Source of the DNA: Kappaphycus alvarezii
Taxonomy: Eukaryota > Rhodophyta > Florideophyceae > Gigartinales > Solieriaceae
DNA length: 64,000 nt
Direction of reading: 5' to 3'
Assembly: GCA_002205965.3 (NCBI GenBank)
Contig: NADL03000114.1
Location: forward strand, 1-64,000
Positions within the stretch are counted from its first letter, which is position 1. Each line of letters begins with the position of its first letter. Under the pieces are notes generated by a model that saw only the letters and a list, made by a program, of their open reading frames with translations, was not told the DNA's origin and did no database searches. The position numbers were made by a program, and so were the translations under genes. Of the stretch, positions 54,339-63,997 are shown one piece after another.

Positions 54339-55160
54339 TTTATGGGCCCAGCCCGACGATTGAGGACCCTTACAAAGTTTGCAAGTTCAATGTACGATCA
54401 GGTGAAGGTTATCATTTGTGGGCTGAGCGCACATACGCAGCTCTAAAGGGAAGAGGAGTTTTGTAAATGATTCAAGATGACATTCTTGGTCGAAATGAAG
54501 AAACCACTGTTGCAGGAAAGCAGAAAGTTTCTATAAACCGTGGGACAATTATACAGGGCCTTAATTATCTTCCCTTAAGACTCTGTTTGACAGTCAATAA
54601 TGACCCTACAAAATGGGCTTGGGACTTGAAAACAGGTAGACTACGTCTAACACTGCCTTGAAGGTGCAGGTGGAAACGAGACTAGCCACTTTTTCGTACC
54701 AAGGACTGGTCATGCAGGACTATATCGAGTTCTTCGCGGAGATATTCAATCGCCTTGCTGCAATGAAGAGTGAAATATCCGAGGAAATACAAGTTGTAAT
54801 GCTGTTGATCTTACTGGGATATTAAAACAAATCCCTATACAGGCATACTATTTTATCTTTACAGAACGCAAAGGCACCTATTACTTGGGAAGCAGGTACG
54901 GCTAGACTACTGCAAGAGTTCGATGACCAGACGAACAGAACTTTGTGGTCAAAAACAGTGAGAAACCATGACCTTGGACAGGCATTGAATACGAGGCACA
55001 CGAAGTTCGTTTATTACAGGAACAGGGCTCATCAGAATGACACTCGGCGATGTTACATTGGTAATCATATCGGCCATATAGCCCGCAACTGCTACAAGAA
55101 CAGAATAAGAAAAGAAATAAGAGGTACTTGTTCGCATCATGATAATGGAAAAGTATAAAA
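54339..55160 (+). pseudogene. gag: copia-1 gag with altered zinc knuckle
   Basis: The frame 54467-54661 and shifted frames up to 54950 make up gag, with words such as DQTNRTLW in the later part. At about 55050-55095 the zinc knuckle reads CYIGNHIGHIARNC: the second Cys of CxxC is Gly (TGT to GGT). RNA binding by this motif would be lost. Confidence 0.6.
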
Positions 55161-55315
55161 CGCACAAGCACTGACAGCAACTGGAAGTCATGCAGAACAA
55201 AAGGACGACCTCAGTATATATTTCTCTTGCTTTTCCGAGAATCCCAAAGAAGATAAGTGTCATTGGAAGGAATATTAACATAATAATGATAAGAGTAATA
55301 CGTCTATGAACACTG

Positions 55316-55759
55316 ATGGTGGCTTTGACAGCCAGAACAGGGGCCATTAGTGCATCGAGTAGAAATACACCTCTGACTTTTATTCTCAATTCAGGGGCGT
55401 CACATCATATGGTATACTGTAAGGAATGGATCACTAATCAAAGAGAAATACGGCCACTCCCGATCGTTCTAAGTAATGGAAGAAAGGTATACTGGACTCA
55501 GACAGGAATTGTTTATCTGGGAACACATGTAGGTAACCCGCAAGACCAATATGAGAGCGTTTTTGGACTGTATGACGCGTTGTACGTGCCCAATTTGCAT
55601 TCGAACTTTGTATCATGTTCGAAGATATGTGATACTGGCTACCAGATTAGCTTTCGGAGAAATGGAAAATGCTCAGCACTAGAGAACGGAGTCCTTAAGT
55701 TTCAAGGAAAACTGCAGAGCGGGGTGTCTCACATAAAGGCATCTCCACTGCTGAACTAA
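55316..55759 (+). pseudogene. pol: copia-1 protease with Asp-to-Asn change
   Basis: The 147-codon frame contains FILNSGASHHMVYCKEWITN, the copia protease active site. The catalytic Asp of DSGAS is Asn here (GAT to AAT). Downstream YDALYVPNLHSNFVSCSKIC and KCSALENGVLKFQGKLQ match the rest of the domain. The frame is intact but the enzyme should be inactive. Confidence 0.7.
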
Positions 55760-55812
55760 ATGAACGTAATTCTGATGATGATACAAATGGAAATTCTACT
55801 CCCGCAAAAGCA

Positions 55813-56368
55813 TTGAGAACAGGATCTCAGAAGGGTAGCTCCCTAAAACTTTGGCACTACAAGCTTGCACACGCCTTTAGGGATATTATAAAGATTCTTC
55901 ACCATAGATCACCTATTGAAGGTTTGGACTTGGATATTACTTTGGATGATGATGAAAAGAAATTGCGCAATAGTTGCATCGAAGGCAAGCAAACTAAGCA
56001 TACTTTAAGAAGGAATACGCACCGCGTGCAGCAACCAAGTGAGTTCATGCACTCGTATATATGGGTCCAATGTGTGTGGCATTATTCTCAGGCTACAACA
56101 ACTTTGTCTCTTTAATTGACGACTGTAGCGGTTATATTTCAGTTGTCCCTATTGTTAAGAAGATTGATGTACTAGACCAGTTTAAGTTGTTTCAATCTTG
56201 GTTTGAACGGAAACTAGGAGTCCAAATCAGAAGAATACATTCAAATTAAGGTGGGTAATATATCTGCATGAATAATTATTGGGCTCAACAAGGCATAGAA
56301 CAAACCTTTGCACCAAGTTAGTCGCCCAACCTTAATGGTATTGCTGAACGAGAAAAAAGGACTATTAT
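55813..56368 (+). pseudogene. pol: copia-1 integrase, N-terminal part
   Basis: The frame 55813-56115 starts SLKLWHYKLAHAFRDIIKIL, the GAG-pre-integrase His motif, and has CIEGKQTKH. The frame 56061-56249 has YNNFVSLIDDCSGYISVVPI with a catalytic Asp region. Near 56260-56360 GGEYI- and NLNGIAEREKRTI-like words in shifted frames give the second Asp and the Glu zone. The frame stops at 56368, where a solo LTR is inserted. Confidence 0.65.
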
Positions 56369-56922
56369 TGTGAAAATTGACCAAATATTTTAATCTCTAT
56401 CCTGGTGTCCTACAGTGATGTTGAATTCTGGAATAATATTTTTTATTGAGGCCCACAATTTATATTTATTGTGAATCATAAAGGAATAATTTTATCTACA
56501 TACACTGGCGCTATTTTATGCTGAATTCAGTGTGAAATAATTTTCATGTCCTACAGTTGGGTTTTTATATTATAAAGGCTATAATTATTGCATTTATGCT
56601 ACCAACAAATCATTATCTGGATGATTGCTTACCTGGAAAATACTACAATAATTATTGCTGAGCCTTAATTATGTCTACTAAATTTATTGGACGGCTCACC
56701 TGATTTTTTGTAGCAGGTTCACCCTGGTGTAGATTATAAGTAGTCTAGGTTGTTAGAACTATTTTTACATCCTTGGGCTATCGAAATATTCTCCTCGATC
56801 ACCTATCATTAAATTTGGTTTCTACTCATTATTCATTCTAAGTCCAATTGCGGCATTTATTTATTTATTCAAGTTGGAACTATTTATCCTCATTTGGATC
56901 TACCTATCCCAATTATTTTGCA
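56369..56922 (+). mobile_element. solo LTR of the copia-2 family inside copia-1
   Basis: It starts TGTGAAAATTGACC and ends AATTATTTTGCA. Flanks are ATTAT (56364-56368) and ATCAT (56923-56927). Without it, AERxKRTI continues into ACTIAILDYALSRYIF, the expected integrase text. Confidence 0.9.
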
Positions 56923-57480
56923 ATCATTGCATGTACAATAGCAATTCTTGATTATGCGTTGTCACGTTATATTTTCTGAGCATGAGCGGCTATTTATAAT
57001 ACCTTCAAAATTAGGCACTATTTCTTCTCCCCTCTTAATGATCAGAAAACATCCTATGAATTTATGCATGGTCATAAACCAGATCTTAGATCACTGAGGG
57101 TATTTGTTTTTCTCGCCTTCTATCACATCCTTACTCAACTACGCAAAAAAAATTAGATGCAAAATCCGACATGGAAATTGGAATAGGATGTTTCGAAAAC
57201 TACCAGTTTAAGATTTTGCTATGTGAATCAAGTAATACGGTGATGACTAGAGCTGTGAAAATCTTGGAAGAGAGATAACCACGGAGAAATGTTGATTTAA
57301 ACTTGAGAAGTCATTATTCAATCGAGCCTTTACCGGTAGTCTCAATGACAAATAATGATAATAAATCTGAGGTGGATGAAATTCAGGAAGCGTCATTAAC
57401 TTACTATCAACCGGTCAACGATGATAACTGAGGACAATTTACATTTCACAATAATCCGTGAGATGTTGGAAATATAATGG
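56923..57480 (+). pseudogene. pol: copia-1 integrase C-terminal part
   Basis: Shifted frames give ALSRYIF, KTSYEFMHGHKPDLRSLRVF (about 57045-57105), then FENYQFKILLCE. These match the integrase C-terminus of copia elements (usually TPxExxxGxKPxxxxLRVFG). Stops are frequent. Confidence 0.6.
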
Positions 57481-58790
57481 AATTAGATGAGGTACAAGAG
57501 ACTAAGGCTTTGGTTAGTGTATCGCATAATCCTACGCCTCTGAGAAAATCTCCAGATTTTTACTCACCAAGTGCAAGAATAGCATTTGAATCACTCGCTA
57601 ATGCCGATCCACTCACTTATAAAGAAGCTATGGAGTATGTAGATGGATCCTTTTGGTAGAAATCAATCCAGAGCGAGTTGGTATCATTGGAGCCTCGAAT
57701 GATATAGAAGAATGTGTCGGGTAGGGTGGGATTCGTTTCATACCTGGGCGTAGGATTGGTTACGTACTTGGCGCAAAACTAGTTCATTCTGTAACGCATC
57801 GCTCAATGAGCCAATAAGCGTACCTTGCTCGGTAGACGAGGCGCAAAGGTTACACAGTCGTACTCACAGAGACAAGTTTATTCGTTTCTTCTTGTTGTCG
57901 TCTTTTTTTCGTTTTCCAATCGCAGCCGTAGTGTGCCTTTCTATCTATATCCCCAAACTTCCAGCCATTGTATTCAAGCCCTTTCGGTGTATTTTTCACA
58001 ATTGGAATCGATAATGGCAGTGAAGTACAGTGACATGCTTGCCGTTGCGAAGCCGCAGTGCTGTAGCACCCATTCTAAAAACGTACAGTACTGTTTTACA
58101 GACAGAAGGTGCAAAATCCTGATAATACACCGGTAGTTCATACGAAATTCATTTTTACACGTAAGTTCGATGAAAATGTAAATACAGTAAGGTATAAAGC
58201 AAGGCTTGTAGCCAAATGATTTATGGAAGACACAGTTGAACAAACTTCTGTTCCCTTCGTTGACTTTGACAAAGTCTAAACCTGTCTTGCAGTGGCTGTG
58301 CAGAAGGGAGACCATCTCAAGCAAATGTATATAAGAAAAGCCTTCCTACAAAGAGAAATTAAGTACAAGTTTTATGTATATCCACGGGATGGTATTATTC
58401 TATGAGAGGATGCTGAGGTCTTTGAATTAAAAAGGGGAATCTATGGAGTCAAAGAAGCCCTGAGACTTTGGTAGGACAAAAATCCAGTTCTTTAATGTTA
58501 CAATTGAAATTCTCACGACTAAAATCTGACAGTTGCGTATACCATCGGGAGAATATCTGATTAATACTATACGTAGATGACATTATATTTATGGGTCCTA
58601 AAATGAAATATATAGAAGAGTAACAATCATATTTGAATCAATATTTTGATGTGGAGAAGCTTGGGAAATTACGTTTATTTCATTCGGTGATTTTTTCCAA
58701 GAGGAGAATAATGCATATTTGACACAAGATGCATACATTTTAAGAATTACTAAGTGCTTTGGAATGCAATATTGACGAACAGCCCCCATT
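57477..58790 (+). pseudogene. pol: copia-1 reverse transcriptase (broken, with an insert)
   Basis: The RT start is the frame 57477-57659 (FESLANADPLTYKEAMEYVD). After an unexplained insert (57690-58125), the text continues FDENVNTVRYKARLVAK (about 58168), then VAVQKGDHLKQMYIRKAFLQ and REIKYKFYVYPRDG. The catalytic box LYVDDIIFMGP is intact at about 58570. Stops punctuate the frame. Confidence 0.7.
57690..58125. mobile_element. unexplained insert in copia-1 RT
   Basis: About 430 bp with no copia coding sequence separates SELVSLEP from the downstream RT text. A start such as TGTCGGGTAGGG at 57715 is LTR-like, but I find no matching second copy or clean duplication. It may be a solo LTR of a family not otherwise present. 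Confidence 0.45.
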
Positions 58791-58793
58791 CCG

Positions 58794-59540
58794 ATGGCTG
58801 AGGGAGCAATCAATGACTTGGTACAGAAAAGTGCGGACGCAGATGAAAAATACCAAGAATTGTTGGTTTTATTGTTGTTCATGTCAACGAGAACACGCCA
58901 AGATATAAGTACCGCGATAACCATCCTCAGAATTTACGCGACAAGACCTACAGTTTTATATCATCAGAATCTGAAGAGAACCTTGAGTTACTTGAAGGGC
59001 ACCTCAAAATACGAATTCTATTTTACAAAAATGTAAAAGGGAGATTTGCTAAATGTATATTGTGATGCAGACTGGGCAGAAGATCGTTCTGACCGCCGCT
59101 CGACCGCATGAATCTTATTGCAGTTTGTTGGATTCTCAGTGTGTTGGAGAAAAATGAATCAGAAATCAGTTGCATTGTCTTCTACAGAAGCAGAGTTTAA
59201 TTCACTTTCATAGGGAACTAAACAGTTGATATGGAGGAGTATTTTGCTCACTGAACTCGACTGCCCTCAGCAAGGAAATACTAAAATACTTTAGGATAAT
59301 CAAGGTTCCATTCTGTGGGTAGCAGAAGGTATACGTAACGCAAAGCACGTATCTATCCAGTACAACTATGTCCGAGAATATTTCCGTTCGGGTATAATCA
59401 AGGTTCAGTACTTCCCAACGCAAGATATGCGTTAGAATATATTGATGAATCCTCTCCAACAACTGAGATTTGAATATAAAAGGGACGAAATCGGTGTGCG
59501 TAGCAAATAATCTGAGTGAATATCTGAAGTACATGCTCAA
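58794..59540 (+). pseudogene. pol: copia-1 RNase H
   Basis: The frame 58794-59036 (TRQDISTAITILRIYATRPT, LKRTLSYLKGTSKYEFYF) is followed by YCDADWAEDRSDRRSTA near 59058, WRKMNQKSVALSSTEAEFNS near 59146 and NAKHVSIQYNYVREYFRS near 59338. This is the full copia RNase H order with several stops. Confidence 0.75.
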
Positions 59541-59554
59541 TTAACAAGGGGGGA

Positions 59555-60094
59555 GTTGAGCTGAGGACTTGTGCTGTATAGCGTGCACTTCTCGCGCATT
59601 CTTCTGGCGCGTGTCAGTGATATTGAGACTCGTGCAGTACTGGCGCTCTGTTTACATTTAAAAATAAAAACAAGATACTGCCCATAATATGGGCACGTGT
59701 CAAGGACATTGGATTTATATGGAAGAGAAGCTTCCAAGAAGCTGTGTGCATATGCGTTTATGTTCGTCTGTTTTTCATTTTGATCAGGCTTCTGTGGCCC
59801 ACAATCTCTGTGGTCAACAAGATACTGAAATATGGGTGACAAGGGTTTTCAGATGCGTGGACGTGTACGTTCGCACACACATGCCCTGATGGATACGTGA
59901 CAGATTATTTTGCAGTTGGGGTCTTAAATACATTATTTTTGCGTATCGTTACAAGCATGGTGTCGACAGGATAATTGCGTTAATCTAGTCACAACAAAAT
60001 GTACTTATAGAATAGAACGGGCTGGATTAGCGAAGCAAAAGGTGGTAGAGGAGATGTTTAAGTCACAATGCTCAAAAGAACCAGAATTATACTC
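59555..60094 (+). repeat. copia-1 3' LTR
   Basis: Begins near GTTGAGCTGAGGACTTG and ends near CCAGAATTATACTC. Confidence 0.85.
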
Positions 60095-60440
60095 GAGCGA
60101 GTGCAAGGAGAGATCTATGTGGCGACAACAGATGGAAGGCCTTCTTTGCCTCCATGGGGCTCCCTGGAGCGAAAATTGGGGATTTTATGGACCCCATCTC
60201 TGGGCCTTAAGACTTGTATTGAACCAAGAGAATCCTCAATTGTGTTCCAATACTAATTTTCAAGTCCCGCTTTTCCCTCCGAAAACCCCATACCCCAAGC
60301 GGAACTGCCTGGAAACTCTCGACTGTTTCGGCGACCATCTGTAGCACAGCTTGCACGGGGGCAAAATGTCGCGAAGACACGACCGTCAGGTTCGTTTATT
60401 TGCGAGAGATCGTAAGAAAGCAGCGCGACATCTAGTCATC
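60095..60440 (+). pseudogene. RLE-A/B element, continuation after copia-1
   Basis: After GAGCG the strand continues VQGEIYVATTDGRPSLPPWG in one frame and KAFFASMGLPGA in another, matching HAAVQESNFPGDQRWQAFRA and SMALPGAKE of the RLE-A copy. ECxxRNCLETLDCFGDHL (about 60300) is the zinc-finger end. The text runs to RDIxSS-like words at 60430, where an RLE-B tail is inserted. Confidence 0.7.
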
Positions 60441-60935
60441 TAAATCCCACTTACTGTGTCGGTATACCCTTTTTGAGTCGATTGTGGTTGTCTGGAAAAC
60501 CATGGATAGATCGGATATATTGTAACAATCCAGTTCAACCTGGTTGGTTCTAGGTGGTTCTAGAGGGCTCTGCACGCTTGCCAGCAAGGTATATTTAGCG
60601 TGGCAATATTATTTTTAGTTCTATTTTGACTATAGATTTTTCCAGATGTATTGCTGTATCGCATCTGGATGTTTCTAGATAGTGTTCTACAGTAGATTAG
60701 AGCACTTTGGAACTATGTAGTCAGCATATTTGGTATGTGTGATTTCACGCCCAATTAGGGGGGTGAAATCAGTATATAACGGACGGTTATTGCCGAGTAG
60801 CGGCATCAAGACCCAACCAACAACTATTCATGAATCAAAGTCAAAGATCTGACTATATTTTACCTGTTTTCCTTTGTCCAAACTGATATTACGTTTCATA
60901 TATCTTCCAAGAGTAAAACACCCAAACTTTTTCCC
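60440..60935 (+). mobile_element. RLE-B tail inserted in the RLE-A/B gene (itself split by a solo LTR)
   Basis: The tail runs 60440-60520 (GTCGGTATACCCTTTTTGAG, CCATGGATAGATCGGATATA) and 60899-60935 (CTTCCAAGAGTAAAACACCC). It is flanked by AGTCAT copies (left near 60434-60439, right near 60941-60946), consistent with a target duplication of 6 bp or more. The host frame resumes VIEPRERLHRARLDN. Confidence 0.7.
60521..60898 (+). mobile_element. solo LTR of an unassigned family
   Basis: It starts TGTAACAATCCAG, ends ATATTACGTTTCA, and is flanked by TATAT at 60516-60520 and 60899-60903. A TATA box TATATAA is at 60773-60779. It interrupts the RLE-B tail precisely, which confirms both ends. No internal region or second LTR of this family is in the window. 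Confidence 0.85.
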
Positions 60936-61380
60936 CTTCCAGTCATTGAGCCGCGAGAAAGGCTCCACCGCGCAAGACTTGATAATTGTGCAATAGGACG
61001 CACTGGCGGAACAGGCCTCTTCGATTTGCACCTTCTTCAACTCCCTAGAAACCTCGAACAGCAGGGTAAGGACTTTCAACCAGCTCACCTCGCTCAACGC
61101 AGGAAGAACGGAGAAACACAGAAGATACGAGTCCTTTATCACGTCTTCCGCCAAAGGTTGGCTGGTCCCCGTCCCCATTTCTACCCTCGTAGGATGACAC
61201 CCCGACGCCCAATCGTTATTAACCGACGTCGCAGGCAACGTCGCTACGAGGGCAAGGGAGACCTACGCAAAGGTCAAACAAGTCTTAAAATAGCGTCATG
61301 CCATAGGGGCAGCAATGTGCAATGCGGCGTGCCTGCTGGTTGGCCTCCGGTTAGTTTTCTAGCTTTTTGACGGCTTTTCA
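60936..61380 (+). pseudogene. RLE-A/B endonuclease and C-terminus
   Basis: VIEPRERLHRARLDNCAIGR and TGGTGLFDLHLLQ correspond to VEPRDGVHRTRPDIRTMRSS and SGGTDFFDVTF, with RPD changed to RLD. After a shift, EKHRRYESFITSSAKGWLVP and LVG-HPDAQSLLTDVAGNVA continue, then AMCNAACLLVGLRLVF. It is frameshifted and has at least one stop. Confidence 0.65.
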
Positions 61381-61429
61381 GCCAATCCTTTACATTGTAA
61401 GCCTTTACACACATTACGGCATCTCGTAG

Positions 61430-61620
61430 GGAACAGCTGACCATATTTTTCATGGATTAGAAACGCCCAAAATTCCCCCCCACTGTACAGTAATATCTGT
61501 CCTCGATTACGAATGCTTTTGCAATCAATGCAATTACAAGACGTCACATTTCCCATTATCCTGAGCATGTCTAGCATACACTGGGGGATAGCCGAACCGC
61601 AATTTTCAAAAATTAAAGAA
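61430..61620 (+). repeat. dispersed repeat with RLE-type end
   Basis: CATGGATTAGAAACGCCCAA then AATTCCCCCCC at 61445-61490 is an RLE-type terminal motif. 61553-61620 (CATTATCCTGAGCATGTCTA and ACTGGGGGATAGCC) matches 14581-14640. Both look like 3' ends of further elements. Confidence 0.45.
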
Positions 61621-61864
61621 CCAAATCATTCTCACTACAAGACGAATTTGCAGTTCTATTTCAGGGTATAACTGTTTCCTTCCGCTTCAAAATGCCACAA
61701 GAAGGAATTTACGGCACTCATAGATCAGTACGGGGCCCTTTGCTATGCTTGTGGATCCATCCGCAGGTGGCGGCAAGACTGCCAACGCTGTTGTTTGTCG
61801 AATACCTCTCCGAAGCGGTCTGGCACCCTTTCCTCAAGCCCCCACAACCTGGCGATGCAGTTTG
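61621..61864. other. unassigned interval
   Basis: Two overlapping frames (61692-62006 and 61745-62020) are open but contain no recognised domain, and their ends are antisense to an RLE-B tail. Confidence 0.25.
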
Positions 61865-62120
61865 CTCGGTCATGAAGGAGGGGAAACGTTTGGATGTTTT
61901 ACTCTTGGAATATATATCCGATCTATCCCATGGTTTTCCAAACAACCACAATCGACTAAAAAAGGGTGTAACGCCACAGTACTGGGGAAGGAGCTACGCT
62001 CCCTAAAAAGCTACCTTTAGGCCAACCATCAAGCAGGCCGTATTGGACATGACGGCTGCTGCGGCGAGCCTTTGCATCAAAACCCTCCGAACCTTTCGGT
62101 ACATTAAGGTGCCTGGAGAG
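61865..62120 (-). mobile_element. RLE-B 3' end
   Basis: The minus strand encodes FRRVLMQRLAAAAVMSNTAC and LMVGLKVAF, stop, then the full 3' UTR through TTTAGTCGATTGTGGTTG and ATGGGATAGATCGGATAT to GTAAAACATCCAAACGTTTC. It is a 5'-truncated copy. Confidence 0.75.
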
Positions 62121-62139
62121 AACGAGGGCACGGACTATA

Positions 62140-62610
62140 ATGACGAAACCATCATCCACCCCCTTGACCCCAGCCCGACTCCCCTACCTGACACCATGCC
62201 CACTCAAGCCCATTAACCGTGCTCGCCGTGCAAGAACAATCGCTTTTCCGAGTTGACTTGTTCAAAGGTTCTTAGGCATCGCTTCATTGCCCTTCCACTC
62301 TCCACATTAGGTAGCTGGCACCTAACCGCTCCGGGCTTCGCTAAACGGGTTGCGACGCGCATTTCCGCACGGGCAGGCGTTCCGTTTGCTGATGCGGGGC
62401 ACACAATTTTTGCTCGTCACGCGGCGAGACTCGTCCAAAATGACGCCATTTGCTTGTCGGAAAGGGTTTTGAGCGACACTTGAGGCCACAAATTGAAGGC
62501 GTATATTCCAGAGAACCTCTGTTCTCAGGGTATGAAAGCGGCTACCCAAATTGGGCCTCGTCTGAGATTTCTGTTGTTACGAAAATTAAGCAAACCGCAC
62601 CATTTAACTG
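62140..62610 (+). pseudogene. RLE-D element, C-terminus and 3' UTR
   Basis: The frame 62253-62483 reads FIALPLSTLGSWHLTAPGFA and RISARAGVPFADAGHTIFAR, then HAARLVQNDAICLSERVLSD, stop. It aligns with the C-terminus of RLE-A/B (FIATSSKGKLVSVPISTFER, QRHAAAVVIFNAAFLMAGLK) but ends differently, so it is a separate lineage. The 3' UTR continues to about 62610 with TATTCCAGAGAACCTCTG. Confidence 0.65.
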
Positions 62611-62774
62611 AAACGTTTCACCTTGACCATAAGAATCAAGATATGACAGTAACCAGAGTAATAGCGGCATGAAAAAATATAACCAAACCTGGGATCATTA
62701 TTTCTAATAATTTATGGTATCCTTTCTCCAGATTTGAGATCCTAAACGAACGGGTTTGGTAAGCCGTGAAGTCA

Positions 62775-62995
62775 GTATATCCTAAACTACAGAACTATTT
62801 ATACTTATTTCGATCTTCTTGTATATCTTGCAGTGCAATGACAAGAACGTCACCATAATTTTGGTAAATGTAAAGTGCTGGCGCCGGTAGCGTTCGCCGC
62901 CACGATAAACTTCGTGACGAGCTAGCTCGGTCCATCCGCCATACTGCTCTACTCCACGGTGTTCGCGATTCTCGGGAGCAGCGTATCGGAACGAA
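62775..62995 (+). pseudogene. RLE-E fragment
   Basis: 62775-62870 matches 46200-46290, then after a deletion AGSVRRHDKLRDELARSIRH matches 46560-46620. The deletion of about 250 bases relative to the other copy removes the sequence between. Confidence 0.65.
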
Positions 62996-63315
62996 AAAGG
63001 TCCTCTTCGCATCTTGAAATCCTTCCACGACCAATCGTCCTACATTTTTCTTTCCAAAATAAATTATAAATATCTTTTTTCCTTTATGAATCCAAATTCA
63101 CTGTACAACTCCATTTTCTATTTTATGTTTGAATATTTGGACCTCCTCCTTCAAAGAGATGCCTTTCAATTCGTGGTCACGTCGCCTCCCAAATTCAGTT
63201 CCGATATTTTATCACGCAGATTTTCATGATGCCCCGGAATTCATGCAAATCCAAGGCCGCAATATCGCCTTGTATTTTTTGACCAATAACATTATGATTA
63301 CCAAAGAAATGCCCC

Positions 63316-63324
63316 TATTTAAAG
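63316..63324 (+). promoter_or_regulatory. TATTTAAAG box upstream of the acidic LTR ORF
   Basis: TATTTAAAG lies about 107 bp before the ATG at 63431. The same word (TATTTAAAGT) lies about 70-80 bp before the ORF in the unit at 51740-53107. Flanking words (CGCTGAGGCA here, CGTTGAGGCA there) are also kept. Confidence 0.55.
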
Positions 63325-63430
63325 TGCTATAGCTTATCGCTGAGGCATTCACTCCTAACACCAACAGTTTGATAAGCTGGTTACCCTTTCTGCCAATATC
63401 CATAACCCGGCTCACTCCTTTTCCAGAGAT

Positions 63431-63997
63431 ATGATGTCAAATCGACCCTCTGTCCCTATCACCAAAAACCACCCTTGCCGTCCCATCAATGGCCTCCGTC
63501 TCGCCGCCTACGGGCCAACCGATGCAGACCAATACCTACGGCGGCAAATTAAGCAGAAAATCATCAAGTTCGTTCGCCGCCTCTTTATAGAAGAAGAGGC
63601 GAGGGAGGTAAGTGAGGATGAGACTGAGAAAGGCGAGGAGGAGAGCGGGGAGTCCTTCGAAGAATTGTTAGCCCCTGAACTGGTTTATGAGACTCAGGAG
63701 AAGAATGAGGAGAACAGGGATGGGGCGGAAAATCGATCCGTGGAGGAGGAGGTGAAAGTGCAGGAATTGGACCGCAGCTCCGAGAACTTTGGGGCGGGGC
63801 GGGAGCTAAGATTGGAGAATCAGGTGGTACCAGTCATGGAAATGGATAAAGATATCTTTCGGGCTCTAGATATTTCAGGAGAGGCGACAGGGAGCTGCGA
63901 ACCGCTCCAAAGGATATGTGTGGACTTTATGGGTAGCATGGGTATTTTGCAGGAGCTGCTCGGTTCTAGCCTTGATATTGAAGATTGTCAGGAGTAG
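63431..63997 (+). CDS. acidic LTR-unit ORF, intact 188 aa
   Basis: This is the only unbroken copy of this ORF. The N-terminal part (MSNRPSVPITKNHPCRPING and LAAYGPTDADQYLRRQ) is followed by a basic stretch (KQKIIKFVRRLF). Then comes a long Glu-rich middle (about residues 50-110) containing FEELLAPELVYETQEKNEEN. A C-terminal part ENQVVPVMEMDKDIFRALDI and MGSMGILQELLGS ends it. The stop is at 63995-63997, three bases before the window end, so the LTR tail that should follow is not visible. Relatives are at 27937-28442, 34088-34520 and 52200-52830. I do not recognise the family. It could be an LTR-borne accessory protein or a host-derived insert. Confidence 0.6.
   Translation: MMSNRPSVPITKNHPCRPINGLRLAAYGPTDADQYLRRQIKQKIIKFVRRLFIEEEAREVSEDETEKGEEESGESFEELLAPELVYETQEKNEENRDGAENRSVEEEVKVQELDRSSENFGAGRELRLENQVVPVMEMDKDIFRALDISGEATGSCEPLQRICVDFMGSMGILQELLGSSLDIEDCQE

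Larger units (their letters stand above)
53803..60094 (+). mobile_element. copia-1: Ty1/copia LTR retrotransposon
   Basis: LTRs at 53803-54338 and 59555-60094 are nearly identical from GATATTGAGACTCGTGCAGT onward (about ten differences that I count), while their first ~35 bp differ much more. Flanks GAGCA (53798-53802) and GAGCG (60095-60099) suggest a 5-bp duplication with one change. The inside runs gag, protease, integrase, RT, RNase H. A polypurine tract AACAAGGGGGGAG precedes the 3' LTR, and ATGGGCCCAGCCCGAC follows the 5' LTR as a likely primer binding site. Exact LTR ends are uncertain by a few bases. Confidence 0.9.

Noticed and set aside
60828..61238. 136-aa minus frame
   Set aside because: Antisense of the same RLE-A/B region and of the solo LTR end.
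61026..61370. 114-aa plus frame, Arg-rich (RRRRQRRYEGKG)
   Set aside because: It is an out-of-frame reading of the RLE-A/B endonuclease tail, whose correct frame gives the conserved protein words.
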